A DNA stretch of 64,000 nt from the NCBI GenBank assembly GCA_035695765.1, contig DASRRI010000111.1, positions 1 to 64,000 of the forward strand. The letters are read 5' to 3'. A program made the position numbers and the translations under genes. This document shows, in pieces, positions 25,028-33,602 of this stretch (position 1 is the stretch's first letter; every line of letters starts with the position of its first letter). Source of the stretch: Dongia_A sp035695765 (GTDB lineage: Bacteria > Pseudomonadota > Alphaproteobacteria > Dongiales > Dongiaceae). The notes below the pieces were generated by a model, which was not told the DNA's origin, did no database searches, and saw only the letters and a program-made list of their open reading frames with translations.

Positions 25028-26593
25028 TCAGCTTTTCAAGCTGATGCCCTTGAAGGGCATGTCGTATTCGGTCGGCGGCGTTACGAAGCCCTGCACGCGC
25101 GGGCCATAGGCCCACATCCGCTGCGGATAGATGAGGGCGGCAAGGGCGTGGCGCTCGTACAGCCAATCATAGACCCGCTGGAAGGCGACCGGCCGCTCCT
25201 CACCCAGCGCTGCCATCGCGGCATTGATGAGCGGATCCAATCCCTCTTTGTCGAGATAGATCTTGCCGTCCGTGCCGCTGTCAATCGTGCTGAGGAAGTA
25301 GTTCGTCAGCGTTCCCTGCGGATCGTAGGGCGCGCCGATGGTCGTGAAGAAGGCTAGATCGTACTTGCGGGCAGGAATGTCGTCATGGCGGGTCGCATGA
25401 TCGACGGACCGTATCGACATCTCGATGCCGACCTCTTGCAGCATGCCTTGAAGAACCTCGGCCAGGGCACGTGAGCCGGGAGCCGCTTCTTCGGAAACAA
25501 CGAGTTCGAGCTTCAGCGGTACGCCATCCTTGGCGCGGACACCGTCGCCGGTCCAGCCGGCTTCCTGAAGCAAGGCCTTCGCCCGTTCGGTGTCCCGCTT
25601 GGGAATCGGATGCCGCGTGCCTGCCATTGGTACCGCTTCCGAGAACAAATCGATTGCCGGGTCCGCATAGCCGGCCAGCAGCGCCTTCGCCACGATTTCC
25701 CGATCGACGGCGATACTGATCGCCTCGCGGACTCTCGCATCGTGCAGAATCTCGCGGTCTGGGTTGTAACCCAGGAGGAATGTGCCGGTGCCCGGCGAAG
25801 CCTCGACCGCGATACCGCGCTTGCGCAGGGTTCCGGCTTCCTGCGGGCTGAGCCGAGCAACATAATCGCCGCCGATGATGTCGAGGTCGCCCGCCATCAG
25901 GGCCGAGACGCGGCTGCGGGAGTCGGGGATGACTTTCAGCTCGACCCGCGAGAAGGCCGGCTTCTCGCCCCAGTACTTTTCATTACGAAGGAGGACGGTG
26001 GCCGAATCATCGCTGCTGGCGACGACCCATGGCCCGGTGCCGATCGGCTCCTTGTAGGCACCATCCGCACCTACCGATGCGGGACTGAGGAACCGTACCG
26101 GCCGCACGATCGACAATTCGGCCAGCGCCGGCGGCACGGGCTGCTTGAAGTGCAAGGCGACGGTCAGCGGATCGATGATCTCGAGCTTGTCATAGAACGC
26201 CCCGACCGAAAGCCAGCCATTGTCCGGATCGGTGATCCAGCGGTCGAAGTTCCACTTGAGCGCATTGGCGTCCCACGCGGTTCCGTCGCTGAAGGTGACG
26301 TTCTGGCGAAGCTTGAATGTGATGGTCTTGCCATCCTCCGATTCCGTCCACGACTCCGCCAGGGCCGGCTCGATCTTGCCGCCTTGACCGTACGCGACCA
26401 GCGGGTCGAACACCATCGATTGCACGCTCCACACGCCGATGTACTTGTGCGGATCGAGATTGTCGGCCGGCTTGTTGAGGGCAATGCGCAGAACGTCCCC
26501 GTCTTGCGCCCACGCCGATCCATTCCAACCCAGCGCCGCGATTCCGGTGGCGGCGGTCAACAGATGAAACTGACGCCTGGACAGTTTAGACAT
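25028..26593 (-). CDS. ABC transporter substrate-binding protein, family 5, Tat-exported
   Basis: 521 residues. The signal MSKLSRRQFHLLTAATGIAA carries an SRRQFH twin-arginine motif, so export is probably folded through Tat. The SBP family 5 pattern is LAESWTESEDGKTITFKLRQ, then VTFSDGTAWDANALKWNFDR. Ligands in this family are peptides, nickel chelates, opines or glycosides; none can be chosen from the sequence. The start at 26593 has GGAGGGAAAG upstream, and the much longer open frame (to 27139) is a shadow of the PLP gene. First gene of the transporter operon. Confidence 0.9.
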   Translation of the reverse strand: MSKLSRRQFHLLTAATGIAALGWNGSAWAQDGDVLRIALNKPADNLDPHKYIGVWSVQSMVFDPLVAYGQGGKIEPALAESWTESEDGKTITFKLRQNVTFSDGTAWDANALKWNFDRWITDPDNGWLSVGAFYDKLEIIDPLTVALHFKQPVPPALAELSIVRPVRFLSPASVGADGAYKEPIGTGPWVVASSDDSATVLLRNEKYWGEKPAFSRVELKVIPDSRSRVSALMAGDLDIIGGDYVARLSPQEAGTLRKRGIAVEASPGTGTFLLGYNPDREILHDARVREAISIAVDREIVAKALLAGYADPAIDLFSEAVPMAGTRHPIPKRDTERAKALLQEAGWTGDGVRAKDGVPLKLELVVSEEAAPGSRALAEVLQGMLQEVGIEMSIRSVDHATRHDDIPARKYDLAFFTTIGAPYDPQGTLTNYFLSTIDSGTDGKIYLDKEGLDPLINAAMAALGEERPVAFQRVYDWLYERHALAALIYPQRMWAYGPRVQGFVTPPTEYDMPFKGISLKS

Positions 26594-26670
26594 CTTTCCC
26601 TCCTTCTGTCGCAGCGATCCCCACGGTCGCTGCCGGCAAGCCTTCCCGGGCTTGGACTGGTGGCCAGAGC

Positions 26671-27921
26671 CTAGGTCAAGACAACTCCATATCGATCGCG
26701 CACATGCTGCGCGATGCTTCGGAACTCGGTTGCAATCTCCGGCAGCTCGACTTCCTCGTGCGGCTCCTTGAGCCCGGACGAACAGCCAATGATCACGACT
26801 GGCCCGTCGTCGAGTCTTGCCGGAAGCTGCGAGATCGCCGCCAGCCCCACAGCGCTCGACAGTTCGAACCACAGGCCCGATTGTGCCAGGAGCTGCTGAG
26901 CGCGCGTCGCCTCCTCGTCGGCGACCTTCAGCGGCGCACCATCTGTCATGGCAAGCGCAAGCGTCCCGCGCACGCCGCCGATCGTGCACGCAATCGCGAC
27001 CTGGGCAGTCGGCGCCGAGTCCACGATTGCCACAGGTCTTGCCTGCCGCATCGCCGCATATAGCGGCCCACGCGCTGCCGGCTCCACAGAAAACAACCTC
27101 GGAATTCGCTTGACCAAGCCTAGGCGGTGCAGGTCGCAAAATCCCTTGGCGATCCCGAACAGCATTTCTCCGTAGCCGGTCGGAACCAGCACCGCTGATG
27201 GCAGGTCATCGCCAAGATCGGTGAAGATCTCATAGGCAATCGTCTTGTAACCTTCCGGGCCCCAGGCGTGACCGGTGTGCGTCGGCGTCAGATTGCTGAC
27301 CGGGTGGTAGCCGGTGTTCTCTACAACGTCGCGCAGTACGGACCAGCGCGAGTCGACCGGGACGGCCACGATCGCCGCGCCCATTGCCACCAGCATCTGC
27401 TTGACACTCGGCGACATCCCGGTCGTCGTGACGACGAGACACCTCAGGGATGCACGCGCCGCGTAAGCCGCCGCCGACACGGCGTGGTTTCCGGAGGATG
27501 CGACGACCACACCCGGCGCATTCACATGCACGGCTGCGCTCACTGCGCAGAGATTCAAGCGATCCTTGTGGCTCCAGGTCGGATTGAGCGCTTCGTTCTT
27601 GACCAGGATCTGTCTGCGGCCACCGACCTTGCGCGTAATGTCCACCAGAGGCGTTCCGCCTTCTTCCATGCTCAGGCCCTGCGCGAGCGGAGGCAGCAGC
27701 GACGCGAACCGCTCCAATCCGCGGCCCTTTTGGGCAAACAGCGAGCTGGGGTTAGAGAGCGGCAGATCGAACTCGACCTCGACCGGGTAGGAAATCTCGG
27801 ATGTCGATGTTTGCGGACACCCTGCCGTCAGCGGCGGGAGCAATGGATAGCTCGGGCTTCCGGGCCCCAGGGAGCGCTGGCGCACGGCGAGCGATCTGAG
27901 CGATTTGACCGGTATATCCAT
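26671..27921 (-). CDS. Threonine-synthase-like PLP enzyme (fold type II)
   Basis: 416 residues. PLP lysine motif: NEALNPTWSHKDRLN (Lys at about residue 118; the family reads NPTGSFKDRG). The phosphate-binding Gly region ASSGNHAVSAAAYAARASLR follows, and a late Ser-Gly stretch IIGCSSGLKEPHEEVELPEI. Threonine synthases or 2,3-diaminopropionate ammonia-lyase-like enzymes share this fold, so a lyase or beta/gamma-replacement of an amino acid is likely. It lies upstream of the transporter operon in the same direction and is divergent from the amidase. It is probably not the housekeeping threonine synthase. Confidence 0.82.
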   Translation of the reverse strand: MDIPVKSLRSLAVRQRSLGPGSPSYPLLPPLTAGCPQTSTSEISYPVEVEFDLPLSNPSSLFAQKGRGLERFASLLPPLAQGLSMEEGGTPLVDITRKVGGRRQILVKNEALNPTWSHKDRLNLCAVSAAVHVNAPGVVVASSGNHAVSAAAYAARASLRCLVVTTTGMSPSVKQMLVAMGAAIVAVPVDSRWSVLRDVVENTGYHPVSNLTPTHTGHAWGPEGYKTIAYEIFTDLGDDLPSAVLVPTGYGEMLFGIAKGFCDLHRLGLVKRIPRLFSVEPAARGPLYAAMRQARPVAIVDSAPTAQVAIACTIGGVRGTLALAMTDGAPLKVADEEATRAQQLLAQSGLWFELSSAVGLAAISQLPARLDDGPVVIIGCSSGLKEPHEEVELPEIATEFRSIAQHVRDRYGVVLT

Positions 27922-27961
27922 TTGCCGTCCCTGTTTTATGAGTGCACAATAAGCCGAAAGA

Positions 27962-27989
27962 CGATATTATGTCTAGACAAAAAATATCG
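27962..27989. promoter_or_regulatory. HutC/GntR-type operator in divergent promoter
   Basis: TGTCTAGACA (27970-27979) is a perfect 10-bp palindrome matching the GTNTANAC pattern bound by HutC-subfamily GntR regulators. It sits inside a second inverted pair, CGATATT (27962-27968) and AATATCG (27983-27989). A HutC-type regulator is encoded 1.4 kb away at 29390. It lies between the PLP gene and the amidase gene and could control both directions. Confidence 0.65.
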
Positions 27990-28001
27990 TGAGACTGTTC
28001 C

Positions 28002-29375
28002 ATGACCTTGGCCGCAGCGCGCTACGCCTTTTCTTCCGTGAAGGAACTCGGCGCGCTGCTCCGAAGCGGCGAAGTCACGTCGAGGCAGCTGACGCGGTTC
28101 TATCTCGAGCGACTGGAGCGCCTTGGCCGACCGTGGGGCGCCGTCGTCAACCTCGATGCGCAGGGTGCGATGCAGGCGGCCGAGCAAGCGGACGCAATGC
28201 TACGAAACGGAACCGACCTGGGTCCGCTGCATGGCATTCCGTATGCAGTGAAGGACATCTTCGCAACGGTCCCGCCGCTGCCAACCACCTGGGGCGCTGC
28301 GCCGTTTCGCGATCGTCAGCTTTCAACGGATGCGGACGCAATTCTCAACCTCCGGAAGGCGGGAGCGATTCTCCTCGGCAAGCTGGCGCTGATCGAGATG
28401 GCTGCTACGTTGCCGTTCGAATCCTTTGATGCGTCCGTGACCGGAGCATGCCGGAATCCCTTCGATCTTGAGGCATGGACGGGGGATAGCTCGAGCGGCT
28501 CGGCGTCTGCCGTCGGTGGTGGCCTCGTGCCCTTCTCGGTTGCGACCGAGACACGCGGATCCATTGTTCAGCCGTCCGCCTTCTGCGGCGCCGTCGGTCT
28601 TAGGCCGACCGTCGGGCTGGTTCCCTCGGGCGGCACACTCCAGCTGAGCGAAACGTTCGATCGGATTGGGCCGATCGCCAGGCACGCGGAAGATTGCGCG
28701 GTCGTGGTATCGGCACTAACCGCCGAGCGCCTGAGCGACCGGAACGTGGAAGCGCCGTGTATCGGGCTCCTGCGGCCATCGGCGGAGCTGGACCAACCGG
28801 AGGTGATCGCCAATTTCGATGCCGCCGTTGAACGCTTGGCCTCGTTCGCGGAACTCAAGGTCTTTTCGCTGCCGCCGCGCCCATACCGCGAGACCTATCT
28901 GGCGATATTCCTGTTCGAGGCGCGCCGAAACTTCCTGCCTTTCATCGAGGATGGAACCGTCGACCGTCTGGACTCGCCCCTGGCAAAGGGTGGCGCGTAT
29001 CTGGCCGAACCTGTTGAAGAAGCGGCATACCGGCGCGCCCTCACGCAACGCGAGGACTTGCTGGCAGAGTGGCTCGATGTAACCGCGAAATTTCATGCCC
29101 TCGTGACGACCACCAGCCCGAAGGTGGCGCCCCCGCTCAACGCCACCTTCACCGCCTACTTCGGCCCGGAGGAGCATGAGCCGATCACCACCGCGGGGGC
29201 TCTGCTCGGGCTTCCCGCGATCACAATACCCTCCGGACTGGGTGCCCGCCTCCTTCCGACCGGACTACAGCTGGTGGGCCGACCGAAGGATGATCTCTTG
29301 CTCTGCCAGATCGCCGGCAAGCTGCAAGGCCTCTTGCCAACCGTCATGCCTCCGCGCGAGAACGTGTTGCGGTAG
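28002..29375 (+). CDS. Amidase-signature family protein with altered oxyanion loop
   Basis: 457 residues. The amidase signature Lys is in GIPYAVKDIFAT (about residue 86). The Ser-rich stretch is WTGDSSSGSASAVGGGLVPF, followed by ATETRGSIVQPSAFCGAVGL, where the usual TDTGGSIR reads TETRGSIV. The nucleophile Ser is kept, but a Gly of the GGS oxyanion loop is Arg and the following Arg is Val. It would hydrolyse an amide or peptide bond to release ammonia or an amine. The start is 7 codons before the conserved YAFSSVKELG. First gene of amidase-gntR-M24. Confidence 0.87.
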   Translation: MTLAAARYAFSSVKELGALLRSGEVTSRQLTRFYLERLERLGRPWGAVVNLDAQGAMQAAEQADAMLRNGTDLGPLHGIPYAVKDIFATVPPLPTTWGAAPFRDRQLSTDADAILNLRKAGAILLGKLALIEMAATLPFESFDASVTGACRNPFDLEAWTGDSSSGSASAVGGGLVPFSVATETRGSIVQPSAFCGAVGLRPTVGLVPSGGTLQLSETFDRIGPIARHAEDCAVVVSALTAERLSDRNVEAPCIGLLRPSAELDQPEVIANFDAAVERLASFAELKVFSLPPRPYRETYLAIFLFEARRNFLPFIEDGTVDRLDSPLAKGGAYLAEPVEEAAYRRALTQREDLLAEWLDVTAKFHALVTTTSPKVAPPLNATFTAYFGPEEHEPITTAGALLGLPAITIPSGLGARLLPTGLQLVGRPKDDLLLCQIAGKLQGLLPTVMPPRENVLR

Positions 29376-29389
29376 GAAGATCAGGTGTC

Positions 29390-30181
29390 ATGCCGAAAGC
29401 GAGAAAAAAGAAACCCCTATCAGTTCGGGCCAAGACGCAAGCGAAGATCGTCACGCTTCCCGACTCGGGAGCGTCACTGGTCGATCGGATCGAGCAGGCG
29501 ATCCACGACAAGATCGCAACCGGGAGTTGGCGCGCCGGAGATCGCATTCCGAACGAAATGGAGCTGGTCGAGCAGTTTGGCGCATCCCGGGCGACCGTGA
29601 ACAAAGCGTTGAGCAGCTTGGCCGCTTCGGGATTCCTGGTGCGGCGCCGAAAGGCCGGGTCGTTCGTGGCGCCCAACACTGAAATGCATTCGGTCTTCAA
29701 GACCATCGATATTCGGAACGAGATCGAAAGCAAAGGACAGCGCTACTCGTTTCGCCTGATCGATCGCGTGGTGCAACCCAGCAAGGAAGCGTCATTGTAT
29801 TGGCCGGAACTCGAGGCCGAGAGCAAGATCGTTGCGCTGACAGGCGTGCATTGCGCAGACGATGTGCCGCAGGTTCTGGAAGAACGGCTGATCAACCTCG
29901 CCTTTTTCCCGGAGGCCGCCGAAGCGGACTTTGCGTTGGATCCGCCGAGCGTCCAACTGCTCAAGATCGGCCCATGTACGCGGCTTGAGAACGTGATCTC
30001 CGCACGTCTGGCGGAACAGTTTGAAGCACGAATCCTTCGATTGCCATTTCCTTCCGCACTGCTCGTATCGGAACGTAAGACATGGTCGAACCGAGTACCC
30101 GTCACGCTGTTCCGGCTGAACTATCCCGGAGGCTCGCATAGCTTCGTGGGGCACTTCAGTCCGGTCGAGCACAAATATTGA
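29390..30181 (+). CDS. GntR-family regulator, HutC subfamily (UTRA domain)
   Basis: 263 residues. A basic N-terminal tail precedes the winged helix (about residues 30-95: LVDRIEQAIHDKIATGSWRA, then FGASRATVNKALSSLAASGF). The UTRA ligand domain follows, with VTLFRLNYPGGSHSFVGHFS at the C-terminus. HutC members are usually repressors released by the substrate of the pathway. The likely operator is at 27962-27989. It is co-transcribed with the amidase (14-base gap) and the M24 peptidase (6-base gap). Confidence 0.92.
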   Translation: MPKARKKKPLSVRAKTQAKIVTLPDSGASLVDRIEQAIHDKIATGSWRAGDRIPNEMELVEQFGASRATVNKALSSLAASGFLVRRRKAGSFVAPNTEMHSVFKTIDIRNEIESKGQRYSFRLIDRVVQPSKEASLYWPELEAESKIVALTGVHCADDVPQVLEERLINLAFFPEAAEADFALDPPSVQLLKIGPCTRLENVISARLAEQFEARILRLPFPSALLVSERKTWSNRVPVTLFRLNYPGGSHSFVGHFSPVEHKY

Positions 30182-30187
30182 GGTCCC

Positions 30188-31348
30188 ATGACATCGCTCA
30201 GCCGGAAACTGCGCAAGAAGTTGCTGGACCTGGCCAATGGTGAATTCGACCTGTTGATCGCTCTGCGGCCAGAGCACATCAGTTATTGCAGCGGGTTCAA
30301 AAGCATGATGCACGACACCGACCGGCATCATCGGATGGCTGTTGCGTTCAGCGCAGATTCAGCCGCGCTCGTTTGCCCGCGGTCTGATTTGGGACCAGCG
30401 CTCGAAGCGATCGAGCCCGACCTGCAATTTCACCTGTACGGGCGGTTCATATTCCGAGGCATCACGCGGCCGGAGCCGACACGCCGAGAATCCCTATCGC
30501 CCGATTGGGCGACGGCGCTCAGCAACGCTGTGGGGGGCCTGGGGCTAAGCAACCCTCGCATCGGCGTGGACCTCTCGGAGCCTTCGCTAAGCCTGGAAGC
30601 CGTGCAGCACGCGCTTCGCGGATTTCACCTCGCGGACGCGAGTAACCTCTTCTTGCAGGCCCGGGCTACCAAGCTCCCGGAAGAGATCGAGCTTCTTGCG
30701 CGGGCGGCCAAAATTGCCGAGAGCGCGATCCACGATTCCCTCTCTGCGCTCCGGCCGGGCAATACGGAGTGGCACCTCGCCAGCCTGATCGCCGCGCGCA
30801 TGACCGAAGCCGGTGCGCTTCCAGGATTCATCGTCGCGACCTCAGGCCCAAGGAGTGCGCTTGCCGACGCCTACCCGTCCTCCAGGTCAATCGCTCAAGG
30901 TGATTTGATCCGGCTCGATATTGGTTGTTCCGTCGACGGATACTGGGCCGACACCGCTCGTACTGCGGTCATAGGGCAACCGAGCAACAGGATACGCGAC
31001 CTGTTCTCCGTTCTCCGTGACGGACAGATCGCCGCAATGTCGGCCATCGAGCCTGGGATCGCCGCGGAGGAGGTCTTCCGCATCGCCATCGAGCACATTC
31101 GTTCGAACGGAGTTCCCGACTATGAACGCCATCATGTCGGACACGGGATCGGTCGCGAGTGCTTCGAGTATCCGCGCCTCGCGCCCGGAGTTCATGCTGT
31201 GCTTTCCTCCGGCATGGTGCTTTGCGTCGAAACGCCGTACTACGAACTCGGATGGGGCGGAATGATGACCGAAGATACCGTCGTAATCACTGAGAATGGG
31301 ACGACGCGCTTAACGACGTCATCATCCGAACTGATTGTGCTTAGCTGA
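30188..31348 (+). CDS. M24-family metallopeptidase (Xaa-Pro dipeptidase/creatinase-like)
   Basis: 386 residues. The N-terminal creatinase-like domain runs to about residue 160. The pita-bread catalytic domain has metal ligands Asp in IRLDIGCSVDGYWADTARTA (two Asp), His in RHHVGHGIGRECFEYP, Glu in VLCVETPYYELG and Glu in MTEDTVVI. All five are present, so it should be active. Likely a dipeptidase or amidohydrolase acting on what the neighbouring ABC transporter imports. The 3' end is followed by the first copy of the island repeat. Confidence 0.9.
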   Translation: MTSLSRKLRKKLLDLANGEFDLLIALRPEHISYCSGFKSMMHDTDRHHRMAVAFSADSAALVCPRSDLGPALEAIEPDLQFHLYGRFIFRGITRPEPTRRESLSPDWATALSNAVGGLGLSNPRIGVDLSEPSLSLEAVQHALRGFHLADASNLFLQARATKLPEEIELLARAAKIAESAIHDSLSALRPGNTEWHLASLIAARMTEAGALPGFIVATSGPRSALADAYPSSRSIAQGDLIRLDIGCSVDGYWADTARTAVIGQPSNRIRDLFSVLRDGQIAAMSAIEPGIAAEEVFRIAIEHIRSNGVPDYERHHVGHGIGRECFEYPRLAPGVHAVLSSGMVLCVETPYYELGWGGMMTEDTVVITENGTTRLTTSSSELIVLS

Positions 31349-31925
31349 GCGCAGTGATTGACTTCGCACCAGCATGCCCGGTTGAGATGGTTGTCCCGTG
31401 CGCTTGACGATCTCTCAAGCCACGAGTGACTAGCCAGGGCACGTTGCGCAATTGGCATATGGTGAAAATCGGTTCATCATTCTTGAAGGTCGGACGTGCG
31501 GCCGCGGAGTTGGATGCGTGGGGATCGAAAAGTCTCATGATCTGTCGTGCTGGAAAAATTCAGTGCGGGAACCGACGTGAAGCAGCGGAATGATAACGAA
31601 CCGTCAAGATTTGCCGCCACCAATCTCCGGCCCCAACAGAATCGAGCATTTGAAAAATCGCAGTATTTTCAATATGATGTAAGCATGAGTAGCTTGCCGC
31701 ACAATGATCCCGCTCGTTACCCCCACCGGCATTCTCGATCACAGTGTGTCAGCTTCAGCCTAAGTCCTCCCAGGCGCTCAGCTTTCGTGCGAGCAACCAC
31801 GGCATGTAAATGTTTCGGCGACGTCCGTTTGGAATTCGTAGCGAACGGAAGCCAGGCCTAACGCCATTTCCGAGACGTGGCAGATGCGGACATCGAGTTT
31901 GCGCCGTAGCCGAAAAGCTCCCTCG
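31349..31925. other. 577-bp gene-free region containing island repeat copy A
   Basis: No convincing gene. It holds the 256-bp repeat copy A (31449-31704). Just after it comes a short stretch that translates HNDPARYPHRHSR, resembling a decayed HNHPxGDPxPSR of radC. The rest, to the GMC gene end at 31926, shows nothing I can name. Confidence 0.6.
31449..31704. repeat. Direct repeat copy A (island end, partner at 60966-61222)
   Basis: Colinear with copy B over about 256 bases at roughly 80% identity by eye, starting CAATTGGCATATGGTGAAAA and ending CACAA. Shared blocks include GAAGCAGCGGAATGAT and CAATCTCCGGCCCCA. It ends where copy B meets the radC JAMM codons, so it is probably the right end of an earlier element. 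Confidence 0.8.
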
Positions 31926-33596
31926 TCAGTTCACATTGGCCGAGCCATGCCGATAGTAGGCTACTAGTGCCGGCGGTAGCGTTCGACCCTTGATCAGATC
32001 GGCTGCTCGTTCGGCGATCATGATAGTCGGCGCGTTGGTGTTACCATTCGTCGCCTCGGGCATAATTGACGCGTCGACAATGCGAAGCCCGTCGACTCCA
32101 TGGACACGCAATTGACTATCGACCACCGCGTCCGGTCCGCTCCCCATGCGACACGTTCCAACAAAATGGTAACCGGTCTCAGCGTTCTCCCGGATGTAGT
32201 CGTCTAAAGCATCGTCGCGGTCTGCGCGGGAACCGGGCCTCAGCTCCTTGCCGCGATACGCCCGAAGGGCGGGCTGCTCCAGGATGTGTCGCGACGCCCG
32301 GATGGCGGCGCGCGCTTCCTCCCAATCGCCCAGCTCGGCCAGGAAGTTCGGCTGGATGGCAGGCGCATCGTCCGGCCGCGCTGAACGCAGAGTTACAGTT
32401 CCTCGGCTGCGGGAACGTTGGGGACCGAGATGAACCTGATAGCTATGGCCCGGCGATGCCAGCCTGCCGGAATAATCCGCCGCGAGCGCGACGAAATGCA
32501 GTTGCACATCCGGCCATTTGGCCTCCTCCGATCCCCGCAGAAAACCGCCTGCTTCGAAGAAGTTGGAGGCGCCGAGGCCCTTGCGCGTGGCAAGCCACTG
32601 TGCACCGATCATTGCCTGGCGATGCAGCTTGGTCGCGGGATAGTACGAGACCGGCTTGCGGCACTCATAGGCCACGATGAATTCCAGGTGATCGCCGAGA
32701 TTGCAGCCCACCCCGGGAAGGTCATGCCGGCAGGGAATATCATGCCGCCGCAGTTCAGCACTTGGCCCGATGCCGGAGAGCATCATCAGCTGTGGCGATT
32801 GAATGGCTCCGGCGCACAGAATGACTTCGCGCGCGGCGGTGATGACGCGATTTCGGCCTCGGCTTCGGAAGGCGACGCCCCTGGCCCTGCCATTCTCCAG
32901 GACCAGATGCGATACCAGAGCGCCCGTGCAAACGGTGAGATTCGAGCGATGGGCAGCCAGCCGAAGATAGGCCCGCGCTGTGCTTTCCCGGATGCCATTA
33001 TGGATGGTCATGTCCATGCGGCCGAAGCCTTCCTGGCGGTACCCGTTCATGTCCGCGACTGGCGCATGACCGGCCTCGTAGGCCGCCTCCAGAAAGACCT
33101 GATACAGCGGGCTGAGCCCGAACCCCTTGGTGACGTGCAGCGGCCCGTCTCCGCCACGATATTCATCGGCCGCCTGGTCGTAGGTCTCGGCCCGGCGGAA
33201 ATACGGCAGGCAGTATGCGTGGGACCATTCCGCCAGCGCCGGGTCCGTGGCCCAATTGTCGAAGTCCATGGGATTGCCACGAACATAAACCATGCCGTTG
33301 ATGGTCGAGGAGCCGCCGAGACCCTTGCCCCGGAAGTAGCGGATCCGCCGGTTGTTCAGCGTCGCGACTGGCTCGGTCACGAACTGCCAGTTATAGGTCG
33401 TACCGTTCAGCGGATAAGTCAGCGCCGCCGGCATCTGAATGCGGAAATCCCACCAGTGATCCGGACCGCCGGCCTCCAGCAGCAGAACCGAAGCGTCGGT
33501 CTCCTCGCTGAGGCGATTGGCAAGCACGCACCCCGCTGATCCGGCGCCAATAATGACGTAGTCGAAACTGTTGCTCTCCTCACCGCGGGCGACCAT
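31926..33596 (-). CDS. GMC-family FAD oxidoreductase (choline dehydrogenase-like)
   Basis: 556 residues. FAD motif DYVIIGAGSAGCVLANRLSE near the N-terminus, GMC signature 1 GKGLGGSSTINGMVYVRGNP, signature 2 GAIQSPQLMMLSGIGP, and the catalytic His in ETGYHFVGTCRMGSGPDAVV. The C-terminal second residue region reads EATNGNTNAPTIMIAERAAD. It would oxidise an alcohol to an aldehyde. It lies 6 bases after the unknown helical gene and is the last gene of the Liv-transporter operon. A paralog is at 39173. Confidence 0.92.
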   Translation of the reverse strand: MVARGEESNSFDYVIIGAGSAGCVLANRLSEETDASVLLLEAGGPDHWWDFRIQMPAALTYPLNGTTYNWQFVTEPVATLNNRRIRYFRGKGLGGSSTINGMVYVRGNPMDFDNWATDPALAEWSHAYCLPYFRRAETYDQAADEYRGGDGPLHVTKGFGLSPLYQVFLEAAYEAGHAPVADMNGYRQEGFGRMDMTIHNGIRESTARAYLRLAAHRSNLTVCTGALVSHLVLENGRARGVAFRSRGRNRVITAAREVILCAGAIQSPQLMMLSGIGPSAELRRHDIPCRHDLPGVGCNLGDHLEFIVAYECRKPVSYYPATKLHRQAMIGAQWLATRKGLGASNFFEAGGFLRGSEEAKWPDVQLHFVALAADYSGRLASPGHSYQVHLGPQRSRSRGTVTLRSARPDDAPAIQPNFLAELGDWEEARAAIRASRHILEQPALRAYRGKELRPGSRADRDDALDDYIRENAETGYHFVGTCRMGSGPDAVVDSQLRVHGVDGLRIVDASIMPEATNGNTNAPTIMIAERAADLIKGRTLPPALVAYYRHGSANVN

Positions 33597-33602
33597 CGAG
33601 CT

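Noticed and set aside
26593..27139. Very long binding-protein frame extending to 27139
   Set aside because: The extension is the antisense-frame shadow of the PLP gene; the Tat signal and ribosome site fix the start at 26593.
31341..31538. Minus-strand frames within repeats A and B sharing the peptide SNSA-ARP...PIFTICQL
   Set aside because: They share sequence only because the DNA is repeated; differences between copies are not concentrated in third positions, and they have no ribosome site.
32418..33539. 373-residue + strand open frame over the first GMC gene
   Set aside because: Antisense shadow of a well-supported oxidoreductase; no domain signature.
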